The notes: generated from the sequence alone by a model not told the origin. A DNA stretch of 64,000 bases from Saccharicrinis sp963677655 (GCA_963677655.1 OY782089.1); one strand, 5' to 3'. Positions 47,888-58,177 are shown, counted from the stretch's first letter. A program made the numbers and translations.

Positions 47888-50170
47888 TTACTCAACAAAC
47901 AACACCACCGTTTGCATTGGCTTAACAGATATCTCGTCTGTATTAATCACTTCTCCTTCAACCAGATCCTTCCCCTTTTTAAACTTACCAGGTATCTGTA
48001 ATGGATAAGACTTATCTCTGGTACAATTCATTGCAATTAAATAAGGTCCATATTCCATCACATAGAAATTACCTTTTCCTGCATAGATATTTTCTTTACC
48101 CGGTTTCCATCCTTCCTGATCGTCGGGAACTACGGCAATGGGTTGCTTAATGCCTGCTCGGGCAAGGGTCATACCTTCAGCTTTATAGTTTCGATCATGC
48201 ATCTTCGAAAATGGAGCATTGGGTTGATCGGGCATGGTATAATATAATCCGCTTTCATTAAATTCTGTTTCAATGTGAACAATGGCATCATGCTCCGTAA
48301 AAGGCGTTATGAGGTGAATACGAGCCAAATTGTTAATTGCATAACGTGCCCGCCAGTACAGCGAAACATATATAATTTCATCCCCATTTTTAATAGCCAG
48401 TGCCCCCACTTCAGGATCGGCAAAAACAAAATCGGGCTGTCCCGGAGTCATAGGTAACAATTTGTTTTGAGCCGGTTGAACTTTAACCTTTTCATAAATA
48501 TGTGGTGTTTCCATCTGGCTTCGCAGTTCATTGTACCTGTTTCCTTTCAACCGAGCTCTTAAAGTGACAAAATATTGGTTATCGTTTAAAATTTGTTGTC
48601 CATAAGCCAGCATATCCGAGTCAAGTGTAGCAGCTGCAATATCTAAAGGTCCACCATCACGAGCCGGTCTTTGTCCATAGGCCATGTCACCTGGATAATG
48701 CCAATCCCTCCAGCCAGTTATCGCTTCCATGTTCATGGTACGCTCGCCATTTTCAGTCACCAAAGGATAACGGAATATGGTTCTTGCTTTCGAAATCTTC
48801 AATATTTGTTCTTTTAGCCGGGCATCACCTTCCTCCTCAAGTGAAGGTCTGCTAGAATCATACATGCCAATGATCAGATCCTGAACTTCGCCATAAGCGC
48901 CAACATATCCCAGTTCCTTGGTTAAACACTTTTCGGTAAGCTGCATGAAGTTTTCACCCTTCGACCACGATGGCTGAAGGTTTTCATCCCAGCTTCCGCT
49001 CCAGGGTTGAATACCTATGGATTCGTACATTAGGCGCAAAGCCGTTTCTTCGGACCAGGCTTTTTCAGGTGTTAGAACCGCAATACCACGGTTACAGCGG
49101 TATGTGTACATGTCGACAATCATAGATTGATTGGTGTAGGCGCGACGATTTTGAACATGCCAATCACGCGAAGCAACCAACATTTCGGTCCACGCTTCCT
49201 TTTGACTTAAATTGGTGCCTTCAAGTTTTGTATCCCAATAGGATTTTATTGGTTTAGACAATAGAGAGATTGCCTCGCCAATGGCTCCATAACCTTCCCA
49301 TGTTTTACCCACAATCTCCGGGTTTGATTTGAATTCGACATAATGTAGGTTGATAGCTTTAACTATTTTTTCAATCACCTTTTTGTTTTCGTAAGCATCA
49401 GTCCAGTCGATCTGATAAGCCCTTGCCAAAAAATGAATACCATCTTTTTGAAGTTTGCCGCTGCCATTTAAGTCACGGTTAATGGCCTTATTAATTTTTT
49501 CTTTAACCTCTTCGAGAACCTCTTCGCCAGGGCCATCAGCTCTTTTCAACTCATCCCAGGCAATTTGCTTATTTACCTGGTTTACCTCCCAATAAGGTTC
49601 GGTGTGGATGTAGCTTGAATAGACTCCGCGAGATGCATCCTTCATGGGCTTTTGATACTTCTCGAAAGTATTTCCGTATCCCCAAATGGGACCTTGCGCC
49701 TCAATGGCAAGCTCCACGTTTTGTTTTCCTTTTGTCATATTTTTAGGCAAAGGCAGCGTTTTATAAAAAAAGTTACCCGGATTACGAGGTCGGCTGTACA
49801 TAATATCCAGAGGATCGACCTCGCCTAAGTGACGTTGGCCAATTTGTTTCCCATCAATATATAACATTAGCCGAGTGTCCTCACTGTTTAAATCACCACC
49901 CCAAAATTTAGTGGTAATGTAATTGGGTTTATCAGGATCAACCTGAACAGTAAAAGTTATTCGTCCCCCTCGCCAGCCTTCTTTTTCAGGAGGGAGCAAA
50001 ATCCTGGCAGGCAAGCCTGTTTCACCATCAATAACCCGGCTTAAATTATCCTTGAAATCATGATTTCCTTCAGATTGACTATTACCAAACTGCAACGAAT
50101 CAATTACTGTATTTGCATTTGCAATCGACAGCACCAATACAAATAAAAAGAATAAGACAATACGCTTCAT
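47888..50170 (-). CDS. Large exported protein of unknown family, candidate carbohydrate-active enzyme
   Basis: A protein of 760 residues with a signal peptide (MKRIVLFFLFVLVLSIANA). The frame is open to 50179, and the Met at 50170 fits the signal best. The first 170 residues are beta-rich with GRITFTVQVDPDKPNYITTK and WGGDLNSEDTRLMLYIDGKQ, a binding or accessory sandwich. The middle (about 190-560) is helical with many Trp, Tyr and Arg residues, such as WTEMLVASRDWHVQNRRAYT, and could be an alpha/alpha barrel. The C-terminal part is again beta-rich. I cannot match it to a named CAZy family. It starts 11 bp after the 1167-residue lyase stop, in the same operon. Confidence 0.72.
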   Translation of the reverse strand: MKRIVLFFLFVLVLSIANANTVIDSLQFGNSQSEGNHDFKDNLSRVIDGETGLPARILLPPEKEGWRGGRITFTVQVDPDKPNYITTKFWGGDLNSEDTRLMLYIDGKQIGQRHLGEVDPLDIMYSRPRNPGNFFYKTLPLPKNMTKGKQNVELAIEAQGPIWGYGNTFEKYQKPMKDASRGVYSSYIHTEPYWEVNQVNKQIAWDELKRADGPGEEVLEEVKEKINKAINRDLNGSGKLQKDGIHFLARAYQIDWTDAYENKKVIEKIVKAINLHYVEFKSNPEIVGKTWEGYGAIGEAISLLSKPIKSYWDTKLEGTNLSQKEAWTEMLVASRDWHVQNRRAYTNQSMIVDMYTYRCNRGIAVLTPEKAWSEETALRLMYESIGIQPWSGSWDENLQPSWSKGENFMQLTEKCLTKELGYVGAYGEVQDLIIGMYDSSRPSLEEEGDARLKEQILKISKARTIFRYPLVTENGERTMNMEAITGWRDWHYPGDMAYGQRPARDGGPLDIAAATLDSDMLAYGQQILNDNQYFVTLRARLKGNRYNELRSQMETPHIYEKVKVQPAQNKLLPMTPGQPDFVFADPEVGALAIKNGDEIIYVSLYWRARYAINNLARIHLITPFTEHDAIVHIETEFNESGLYYTMPDQPNAPFSKMHDRNYKAEGMTLARAGIKQPIAVVPDDQEGWKPGKENIYAGKGNFYVMEYGPYLIAMNCTRDKSYPLQIPGKFKKGKDLVEGEVINTDEISVKPMQTVVLFVE

Positions 50171-50190
50171 GTATAACATATGTTTTGGTT

Positions 50191-53100
50191 TTACTTGGTT
50201 GTTATTTCTTTTCTTATAAGCTCACCGTCAAGGAATTCTTTGGTGGAAACTGTAATATTTTTGTTGTCGCTTTCAAGACCAGAAATGGTTATTTCCTGAG
50301 TTCTACCATCTACCAATTCAACCACTAATTCATTGGCACTTATAGCAGTAACAGACTTAATTATCGATTCTGTTTCGAAAGGCTCAACAACAGACAGGTA
50401 GCGGGTTTCTTTACCCTGCGTTCTTGCTGCAATGGTCTTTCTGCGCGACGACTCATCTCCCAATGGAAAATCTCCACCCAGTTTAGCTTTAAACGAAACA
50501 GCGTCTATACCCGATAAATCAATGGTAACTGTACCTTCACCCTTTTTATCTTCCGGACTTCCCGGTATCGGTTTATTCATTAATTCACCTTGAATTTTCA
50601 CTGGACCACCATAATAATCCTGCCCATCAGCAGCGGGCTTGCGCATATTATTATATTTTACCGGCAAGTCTGAAACAAACACTTCTGAACCATCTTTTAA
50701 AATGATTTTTGCATTCCCCCAGAAAATGGTATTTGTTTTTTTCCAGGAGGAACTCACTCTTGTGGTCAATACCAGCTCTTTTTTACCGGAAATATCTAAA
50801 TCAATATTTCTAGAGCCTAATATCCATGCGCCAGTGCTATCGCTTAGCAAGTTCTGTCCATCGGCTGCTATATCATACCAGAGTCTTTTGTTCACTCCAA
50901 AAGATTCTGGAGCCGTTCCAATCATGATCTCATTTTGTTGCGGCCAGGCATTAAACACATCCATTTTTAATGTGCCTTCTTCACTGTTTGGCATTCGTGC
51001 GCCATTATTATCACAACCTTCGCCCCAACACATTTCAAATTTACTTCGGGCAGTTCCTTCCGTTTTATACCAGTCGCAATCAGTAATAAATTGAGCTGCT
51101 CCTAAAGGATCCATATTCATCTGATTATCATGACGAATAAATTCTTTTTTATTAGCACTTAACCCTTGGAAACCTTTTATTTGGAACATCCAATCGTAAG
51201 TATGTTCATTCTCAGCCTCCAGATAATCAGCCAAAACAATGTAGTCATCCATCATAATCATAAGACGACGCTGTAAAATTTCATCATCAGTATAACCTGT
51301 ACATTTTCCATATTCAGGCGCATCCTCAGGAATATAAAGCGAGCGGTTTTCTTCTTCTGACTTTTGTTTAAAAGTATAACCAGGCTTGTAAGAATATACA
51401 ATTCCACCATAGGGAGGATGACTCCACCTCGCTTTGGTCTCAACAACCGATGCTTGCATCATATCCCCGGTATAGTAAAAGGTTCGGAAACTTTCCTTAG
51501 GTTCTTGTTGCTTCTGATCTACTACCACCATGTTTTTGTTGATGGAGGATTGAACCAGCATTTTATATAAATAGGATGAGTAGCCATACCAGAACATTTC
51601 TGGATTATAAAAGCTGCGTCCATAACGCATCATTGAAACCAGGTTGGTACGGTCGAAATGGCCATGATAACCACCATGTGTACCGTAGTGTAACACCGTC
51701 TGTATTTGTTCACGCTGCTCTCTTTCTTTAGTTTGAGAGCGCAATACAACAGCTCCAATATTATCGGCATAGGATGATTCTGTCATTTTCTTAGAGTTTA
51801 CATCTGGTAAATCAGGTACTCCGTACAACAAATCACGCTTATCGCCCCTTTTAATTATAGCTGCATACTCCGGATCTCCATACATGTAGTAGGCCAACTC
51901 GAAAGGCTTAGCTGTAACCACTGCTTCCTGGGCATCGTTAATAGCGAAAAGTACACCGCGATAATCAAGAAAAGGCACAACTGCATCCCACATATCTTTT
52001 ATGCCAACACTATTGGTTTCCAATAAACCCCATTTATCGAAGTTCATTCCATACAGACCAGGTTTTCTGCGGTCTGGCTCAAGTGAATAATGTTTGGTCG
52101 TACCAATAGGAAACTGCTTGTCTTTAAGGTTTTCACCCCAAGGTTCAAGAGCGATGGCTATCTCCGAAAATTCGGCTGCTACCCAAAGATTATAACCTAC
52201 AGAACATTCGTACCACCATCCGTCGCCCATAACACCATGTACAATCTGGTTATAAATTCCGGTTGGCATTTCAAGCAATATCTCTACCAGATGCAAATCC
52301 TGTAAAGCCAAAGCACAATATATGGCACCGGTAATTTCTGCAATGTTCCAGTTGCCAATTCCTCCTCGCTGATTACCTTCAATACAACGATGTATGTATA
52401 AACGGAATGATTTTTCTATTAACTCTTCTTCTTTTGCTGTAAACAATCCAGCATCACGAATCATATCGTAACTTCGTCCAACCCCTTGCCAAAATACACC
52501 TTCAGCCACAAAAGATTTTCCTCCTCCATGAAGTGTAACCGGATAACCTGTTTCCTCATCAATCAGGCGGCGGAATAATTTCGCTACCTTTTCGGCATAC
52601 GCCTTCTTGCCTGTAAGCTGGTAAGCTATACCGCACTCATATAAACGGTCGCCTTCCCCCTTCGAAAAAATGGGCAAATATTCACCTGTTTCTTCATTTT
52701 GAGAAACCGGGGCACCTTGCGGGACTTTCCAATTACCCGCCTTTGTTTCATACTCGGCCAATGCCTCTTTTGCCCAATCATAGTTTGTGATTTTATCTTT
52801 TACTTCCTGCCATTTTTCTGCAGTAAAAACAATATTTGGCGTTGGTACTGCTACTGCTGTGGTAAATGTTATATTCTCTACGGCAGAACCAATGCCGTTT
52901 GGGATGGCTTGCAAGATCTGTTTTTCCCGAACCCCCTGCGGTAGTGGCACAGGTAGATAGACTTTTACTTTACATGTTCGGATTTCTCCCGGTTCTAAAT
53001 CCAGTTCTGCCGGTTCAATACTTGGCTGCATGGATTCCCAGCCCATCTGTTTAAACAGAAACTTAATGGACATTTTTTCTGAACTCGTATTTCCAACATT

Positions 53101-53694
53101 TACTTCATAAATAACATTAGAGCCAGGCTTTGTTGAACGTCCCTGCACATAGGCATCGAGCCACAATTTATCTCCTTTGGTAAGCTTTATCTCTTTAATC
53201 GCCAGCGTTGAGCTTTCCGTGGAACTTGCTTTGACAAGAACTTTTTTGATGGCCTGAAGTGCGGCACCTCGCTGTCCGACAGGAATGTTAAACAAATCCC
53301 ATGGTAAATAAACGCTTTTCCAGCCCTCTCCTGCAACCTTTACGTCAGCTGTACTCACATTATGGAACTTTTCCATATCCAAGGAGTCAACTATTAGCGA
53401 AACTGAAACCTTGGCAGCATCCGGTTTCTTTAAATTAATTTGTAATGATATACCGGCATATCCACTAAAATCAGCAACATCTCCATCAAAATCACGCATC
53501 AAACCTGGCTTTCTTCTTTCTACACCAGCAAAACGATACGTTATTTCTGAACCGCTTTTAATAGTTGCTATATTGTTTTTTACTTTTTCAATTCCTGTCC
53601 AACCGGAAAAATCAGCATTGCCAATTAATTGGGTAAGTTGTGCATTTGCATTTATTGTTAAGAACATTATAAACGCAATTATCAAACTTCTCAT
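50191..53694 (-). CDS. Long heparinase II/III-like lyase, copy A
   Basis: An 1167-residue exported protein with signal peptide (about 1-18), an N-terminal beta-sandwich (about 20-180) with NADFSGWTGIEKVKNN, an Ig/NEW3-like domain (about 190-290) ending in GVREKQILQAIPNG, an alpha/alpha barrel (about 300-640) with NWNIAEITGAIYCALAL, and a heparinase II/III-like sandwich from about 660 with HYGTHGGYHGHFDRTNL. Its His residues are the expected catalytic region. It is paralogous over its whole length to the 1161-residue protein at 58178. The N-terminal extra domains distinguish both from the 684- and 915-residue lyases of this window. It starts 31 bp after the beta-helix protein stop. Confidence 0.88.
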   Translation of the reverse strand: MRSLIIAFIMFLTINANAQLTQLIGNADFSGWTGIEKVKNNIATIKSGSEITYRFAGVERRKPGLMRDFDGDVADFSGYAGISLQINLKKPDAAKVSVSLIVDSLDMEKFHNVSTADVKVAGEGWKSVYLPWDLFNIPVGQRGAALQAIKKVLVKASSTESSTLAIKEIKLTKGDKLWLDAYVQGRSTKPGSNVIYEVNVGNTSSEKMSIKFLFKQMGWESMQPSIEPAELDLEPGEIRTCKVKVYLPVPLPQGVREKQILQAIPNGIGSAVENITFTTAVAVPTPNIVFTAEKWQEVKDKITNYDWAKEALAEYETKAGNWKVPQGAPVSQNEETGEYLPIFSKGEGDRLYECGIAYQLTGKKAYAEKVAKLFRRLIDEETGYPVTLHGGGKSFVAEGVFWQGVGRSYDMIRDAGLFTAKEEELIEKSFRLYIHRCIEGNQRGGIGNWNIAEITGAIYCALALQDLHLVEILLEMPTGIYNQIVHGVMGDGWWYECSVGYNLWVAAEFSEIAIALEPWGENLKDKQFPIGTTKHYSLEPDRRKPGLYGMNFDKWGLLETNSVGIKDMWDAVVPFLDYRGVLFAINDAQEAVVTAKPFELAYYMYGDPEYAAIIKRGDKRDLLYGVPDLPDVNSKKMTESSYADNIGAVVLRSQTKEREQREQIQTVLHYGTHGGYHGHFDRTNLVSMMRYGRSFYNPEMFWYGYSSYLYKMLVQSSINKNMVVVDQKQQEPKESFRTFYYTGDMMQASVVETKARWSHPPYGGIVYSYKPGYTFKQKSEEENRSLYIPEDAPEYGKCTGYTDDEILQRRLMIMMDDYIVLADYLEAENEHTYDWMFQIKGFQGLSANKKEFIRHDNQMNMDPLGAAQFITDCDWYKTEGTARSKFEMCWGEGCDNNGARMPNSEEGTLKMDVFNAWPQQNEIMIGTAPESFGVNKRLWYDIAADGQNLLSDSTGAWILGSRNIDLDISGKKELVLTTRVSSSWKKTNTIFWGNAKIILKDGSEVFVSDLPVKYNNMRKPAADGQDYYGGPVKIQGELMNKPIPGSPEDKKGEGTVTIDLSGIDAVSFKAKLGGDFPLGDESSRRKTIAARTQGKETRYLSVVEPFETESIIKSVTAISANELVVELVDGRTQEITISGLESDNKNITVSTKEFLDGELIRKEITTK

Positions 53695-53725
53695 TATTAT
53701 TATTATTTATATGTTTATTTCTATC

Positions 53726-55147
53726 TTACCAAAGAATCTTAACATCCTTTGGCCATTGTTTTACATCTGTATATTCCTCATTGCCAACTTCAAACACACT
53801 ATTCTCCATCCTTACATTGCACTTTAACAGACCCATATCAATTTTTTTATTATCAAAACGGCTGTTAATTACAAAAGATTTCCCTTGAACAATCCTCCAC
53901 ATGGCACCCCAGGTATTGTCAACAACTACGCATCGGTTTAGAATTACATTTTGCGGAACCCATTTAGGGTCTTCGGTATATTCAAATTTGTTGTAATACT
54001 CTTCACAAGGAAACCACATGGCAACCCGTTTAAAGCCCGACAAATGATGCTTGTGAAAAAACAGATAGCCACCCTGATCATTATCCGCTTGTATTCCGTT
54101 ACCTTTTCCGTCTTTCATAACACAACGCTGTGTTAGCAGGTGACGGGTTGAGGTATATTTATTTGATTTGCCTTCTGTGGGGTACGACATATCACAATCG
54201 GATTGAAGTACTTGACCAACAAACAAAAAATAAACATTATGATGCAATCCTCCACTTGTACCGTTATGCTGAAACAAACAATTGTCCATAACAATATTAT
54301 TGACTCTGCTAATACCTATACCATGCGAACTAAAGTTGGCCATATTCACATTTTGGAACATAAACCGGGTATGCCGGTCGTCATTATCTCCACGAAGGTT
54401 TAACCCGCTTACTTTCCCACCTTTAACACCTCGCATCGTAAGATCTTTGAAAACAATATCAGTTAATTTAGGTTCACCCTGATGAAGAAAGCTGCCCTTC
54501 ATATTAGATATATGCGTAAGAATAGTTTTGTTTCTACCTTCGCCACACAAGGTAACCATGCTTTTTAGTTTCAAGGTTGAGCTAATAATATGTGTACCTT
54601 CTTTTAAAAATACAATGCCTCCACCAGCATTATTTGCAGAGTCAATTGCTGACTGAATATCTTCTCCCGGGTATATAGTAATAATCTTGTTAAAATATTG
54701 CTGAGGATACTCAGCGTGCTTAAATTCATCTCCCCATTTATCTGCCATTATGGCTAATACTTCAGGTTCAATATTCACCTTTGATATTTTATATACAGCC
54801 ATTTCATCGCCAGTTGAGGCAAGTTTAACCTCAACACGGTTATCGGAACCCTTTTTTATTTTAACTGTAAACTTTTTGGTTTTGTAACCTAATTTTGAAA
54901 AGCATAACTGAATTTTATTTGCTTCATATTCATTGAAAGTCCAAATAAATTTACCATCGGCTTTGGTTTTAACAGCCTCTCCATTATAGCTTATTTCAAC
55001 GCCATCAAGAAGAGCATCATTTTTATCAGTAACAACACCACTAATGTATAATTTTGTTTCTTCCTGTGCATTTAGGCTAAAACCACTTTGAATTATTAAA
55101 ATCAAGATTAAAAAGAATCTTGATTCTACTTTTATTAATTCCTTCAT
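53726..55147 (-). CDS. Right-handed beta-helix protein with CarboxypepD_reg-like N-terminus
   Basis: A 473-residue exported protein. A signal peptide (about 1-28) is followed by a CarboxypepD_reg-like beta domain (about 32-112) with YISGVVTDKNDALLDGVEIS. The rest is a pectate-lyase-like beta-helix that opens with VNIEPEVLAIMADKWGDEFK and a pectin-lyase-type signature PGEDIQSAIDSANNAGGG. It ends with EYTDVKQWPKDVKILW, almost identical to the end of the 382-residue paralog, which lacks the N-terminal domain. The two are separated only by the 570-residue gene. A lyase or glycosidase function fits the fold, but catalytic residues are not obvious to me. Confidence 0.84.
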   Translation of the reverse strand: MKELIKVESRFFLILILIIQSGFSLNAQEETKLYISGVVTDKNDALLDGVEISYNGEAVKTKADGKFIWTFNEYEANKIQLCFSKLGYKTKKFTVKIKKGSDNRVEVKLASTGDEMAVYKISKVNIEPEVLAIMADKWGDEFKHAEYPQQYFNKIITIYPGEDIQSAIDSANNAGGGIVFLKEGTHIISSTLKLKSMVTLCGEGRNKTILTHISNMKGSFLHQGEPKLTDIVFKDLTMRGVKGGKVSGLNLRGDNDDRHTRFMFQNVNMANFSSHGIGISRVNNIVMDNCLFQHNGTSGGLHHNVYFLFVGQVLQSDCDMSYPTEGKSNKYTSTRHLLTQRCVMKDGKGNGIQADNDQGGYLFFHKHHLSGFKRVAMWFPCEEYYNKFEYTEDPKWVPQNVILNRCVVVDNTWGAMWRIVQGKSFVINSRFDNKKIDMGLLKCNVRMENSVFEVGNEEYTDVKQWPKDVKILW

Positions 55148-55153
55148 GTAAAT

Positions 55154-56845
55154 TTATTCTATATTTAATTGTTTCTTGATTTCCATTACTTTTTTATGCG
55201 CATTGGTTTTTATGTGGCGATCATAATCCTGCGTATAAAGAGTTGCCAATGATTCGTACTTCTTTGGTAAGGCATTATAATCTTCCCAGGCTTTATCATA
55301 AGCCACTATCCACTTTTTCATTTCAACCTGGTCATTTTTTACTTCTGCACTCGACAAATTAATTAAGGCACGATAAATCTCGTAAAGGTGCAAACCATAC
55401 TTGGCAGAACCTATCACATGTTCAGATGCTTTACTTGAGCCCCAATCTATTGATTTTGCAAGCTCAACGATTTCTTGCCATTTGGCTACTGCTTCATCCT
55501 TTTGTTGCAGGTTTCGTTGATTACCTTCAGCATCTTTCGGAGTTTTGGGATAATTCATTCCCTGATCGCGCGTCCACCACTCATTCATATCTCCATAAGT
55601 AGAGTTTCTACCCCTAACCACAGCTTCAGCCGATAACAAACATAACTTTCTGAAAGCCGGAACATCTTTTTCTTTAAGTTTTAAACGTTTCAATGCATAC
55701 TGATTAAAAACATCTTCCTCTTTTTGTTTAGGATCAGCTGCCCATTGTGCGGCAATCCAGGCATTCAGATCGCACCACATTTCATTTTTAATATAAGGCC
55801 CTTCCCAGCCTCCACCCCTACTCCAGGTCCATATCCCTGCATATAAGTCGGGACGTTTTTCTACAAATTCAGCCAAACTGTTTACATGGTCTTCTCTCTG
55901 TTTTTTATGCTCTTCAAAACCATTGATTACACCATTTAAAACATAGTTAGGATACGCACCCTTCCCTTCATATTCACGGGCACATTGCACTTCTATAATT
56001 TGTTTGTGACGACCTTGCCCAATGAGTTTACTGAAATTAGTAGAACGGTGAAAATCACCCTCGCAATGTTTGATACTTAAAACTAAGTTTTCGTGAGGTT
56101 CAACAGCATCACTTACAGCAAGGTAAGTTTCTTCCTTAGTGTCGAAAGATCGCCATGTTCTGAATATTAGCCGTTTATTACGATTAACACATATTTCCTC
56201 CCTTAGAATATTCATCAGGGGTATAATGGTTTTTTCAGCATTGGACTTATCTTGAATATGACCTTTATGATAAGGTGCATCATGCAGGTAGGTTTCACCA
56301 ATTCGAACTACTAATCCGTCCATATCCGGAAACTGGTCGAACATTTCATTTATTTGAGCACGAAGTAGTTTTTCTGTCAACGAATCGTTCGGATTTCCAA
56401 AAGTTTCTTCAATTTGATATTTTTCGATTAACCTTTTGGGAAACAAAATTAAATCCGACATGGCATAAATAGCCATTCCCTGTTCCTTACACGCTTTGTG
56501 CATTTTATAGATCTTAGCAGCTTTTTCATCTACCCATTTGCGATCGTCCGAACCTTTAGGCAAAATATCTTTATCCACCGATTCCCAGTTAATGGCCAAG
56601 GCAGGAGATTCAAACAAGAAATAAACTTTACCATTATATCCCATCTCCTTTATAAAAGCAGGATCGTTAAATTGCGATTCATAAGGCGCTTCTCCAGGAT
56701 TATGGTGAACCATATCCAGTATCAACGGTTCAGATGTTTTTTTCTGACTACATGAGATAGAGAACAACAGGCTAAAGATAATCAGCATGTTTACCAAAGT
56801 ATAACTACTTTTTAACTTATTAGTATCTAAATATTGACTCTTCAT
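55154..56845 (-). CDS. Lipoprotein of unknown family, possible TIM-barrel glycosidase
   Basis: A 563-residue lipoprotein (ISCSQ) counted from the Met at 56845. The frame is open to 56866, which would overlap the upstream stop by 7 bp. The first half alternates strands and helices like a TIM barrel: LDMVHHNPGEAPYES, GYNGKVYFLFESPAL, GMAIYAMSDLILFP and then DMDGLVVRIGETYLHDAPYH, where Glu in RIGE could be catalytic. IEVQCAREYEG and YAGIWTWSRGGGWEGPYI follow. The C-terminal half is helical. The plan resembles GH67/GH115-like or GH20-like enzymes, which would fit removal of uronic acid, but I cannot confirm this. It lies 6 bp from its downstream neighbour. Confidence 0.75.
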   Translation of the reverse strand: MKSQYLDTNKLKSSYTLVNMLIIFSLLFSISCSQKKTSEPLILDMVHHNPGEAPYESQFNDPAFIKEMGYNGKVYFLFESPALAINWESVDKDILPKGSDDRKWVDEKAAKIYKMHKACKEQGMAIYAMSDLILFPKRLIEKYQIEETFGNPNDSLTEKLLRAQINEMFDQFPDMDGLVVRIGETYLHDAPYHKGHIQDKSNAEKTIIPLMNILREEICVNRNKRLIFRTWRSFDTKEETYLAVSDAVEPHENLVLSIKHCEGDFHRSTNFSKLIGQGRHKQIIEVQCAREYEGKGAYPNYVLNGVINGFEEHKKQREDHVNSLAEFVEKRPDLYAGIWTWSRGGGWEGPYIKNEMWCDLNAWIAAQWAADPKQKEEDVFNQYALKRLKLKEKDVPAFRKLCLLSAEAVVRGRNSTYGDMNEWWTRDQGMNYPKTPKDAEGNQRNLQQKDEAVAKWQEIVELAKSIDWGSSKASEHVIGSAKYGLHLYEIYRALINLSSAEVKNDQVEMKKWIVAYDKAWEDYNALPKKYESLATLYTQDYDRHIKTNAHKKVMEIKKQLNIE

Positions 56846-56859
56846 ATTTGTTTTCGATC

Positions 56860-58008
56860 TTACCAAAGTAATTTAACATCCTTTGGCCATTGTTTTACAT
56901 CGGTGTACTCTTTGTTTCCTTTTTTGAAACTGCTGTTTTCCTTGATCACACCGCATTTAAGCAATCCCATATCTATCTTCTTATTATCAAATTCACTATT
57001 GATTATATAAGATTTACCACTAACCATTCTCCACATGGCACCCCAGGTATTGTTCACAATTTTACAACGGTTTAGAATTACATTTTGCGGTGCATATTTG
57101 GGATTTTCGGTGTAGTTATACTTGTCGTAATAATGCTCGCAAGGAAACCACATGGCAACACGTCCACAACCAGAGATATTATATTTATGGAAAAAGAAAT
57201 AACCAGCTTCTTCATGGTCTGCCTGAATACCATTCCCTATGCAGTCCCTGATTGTAATTCGTTGTGCTATTACATGCTCAAACGAAGTGTATTTGTTACC
57301 TTTTCCTTTTACTGGGTAAGACATATCGCAGTCAGATTGCAACAAATACTTGTTGTAAAGAAAATATACATTGTGATGCAATCCTCCTGAAGAACCATTG
57401 TATTGAACATCACACTTATCCATAATAATATTATTGGTACGCTTGATATGCACGCCATGTTTGGCCCAATCAGACACCGTGATATTTTGCATCATGATTC
57501 GGGTGTGACGACTTTCATTGCGGCCTCGCATTAATATACCGTTCGCATCTCCAACACGAGTACCTCTTAATGTTAAATCTTTGATAACCACATCTGTTAC
57601 TTGGGGTTCTGCTTCAGCATTAAAACAATTAGATGTCATATCTGGTCCTTGAACCAAAACAGTTTGGGCTCTTCCTTCCCCAATAATGGTCACCTTGCTT
57701 TTCAAAATAAGCGTAGTGTCGAGCATATGTGTACCTGCAGAAATTGCAACCACTCCTCCTCCTGCCATATGTGCCTTATCAATAGCTGTTTGAATGTTAT
57801 CTCCAGGATTAACGGTAATAACATTATCCAACCATTGCTGAGGATATTCTACATGAATAAATTCATCCTTCCACTTATCGTCTATTAAGGATAATACTTC
57901 CGGCTCAATTTCAACTTTTGAGTAAGCATACTTATTCTGGGAGGATATGTTTATAAAGCCAACCAAAGTAAAGAGACTGACGAGTACTACTTTTTTTAAA
58001 TCCTTCAT
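56860..58008 (-). CDS. Right-handed beta-helix protein (short paralog)
   Basis: A 382-residue exported beta-helix protein with a signal peptide (about 1-23). The body opens with VEIEPEVLSLIDDKWKDEFI and NPGDNIQTAIDKAHMAGGG. It carries repeated strands such as RHTRIMMQNITVSDWAKHGV and ends in EYTDVKQWPKDVKLLW. It matches the 473-residue protein at 53726 throughout the helix but has no N-terminal CarboxypepD_reg-like domain. HCxx and Trp-rich loops such as AMWFPCEHYYDKYNY are conserved in both, so the active-site region is probably conserved too. It precedes the lipoprotein gene and follows the 1161-residue lyase. Confidence 0.84.
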   Translation of the reverse strand: MKDLKKVVLVSLFTLVGFINISSQNKYAYSKVEIEPEVLSLIDDKWKDEFIHVEYPQQWLDNVITVNPGDNIQTAIDKAHMAGGGVVAISAGTHMLDTTLILKSKVTIIGEGRAQTVLVQGPDMTSNCFNAEAEPQVTDVVIKDLTLRGTRVGDANGILMRGRNESRHTRIMMQNITVSDWAKHGVHIKRTNNIIMDKCDVQYNGSSGGLHHNVYFLYNKYLLQSDCDMSYPVKGKGNKYTSFEHVIAQRITIRDCIGNGIQADHEEAGYFFFHKYNISGCGRVAMWFPCEHYYDKYNYTENPKYAPQNVILNRCKIVNNTWGAMWRMVSGKSYIINSEFDNKKIDMGLLKCGVIKENSSFKKGNKEYTDVKQWPKDVKLLW

Positions 58009-58177
58009 TTATAATTTATTCTTAATTACTTTATGACTTTTCTCAGAACCGTTGAGGGATATAATCCTGACGAAATAATAAGGCACAAATACTTTTCATA
58101 AAAAATTGTAATAAGTATAGTTTATTAATCTGAGTTCAATTAAAATTTTAGAATTCAGATGATTAATTCAAGCCAGA

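Noticed and set aside
47888..50170. Call of the 760-residue protein as a named ulvan lyase family
   Set aside because: The locus type is suggestive, but I cannot recall or align the reference sequences, so a family name would be a guess.
58128..58160. Imperfect ATCTGA-type inverted repeat after lyase copy B
   Set aside because: The stem has mismatches and no T run, so chance is likely in this AT-rich gap.
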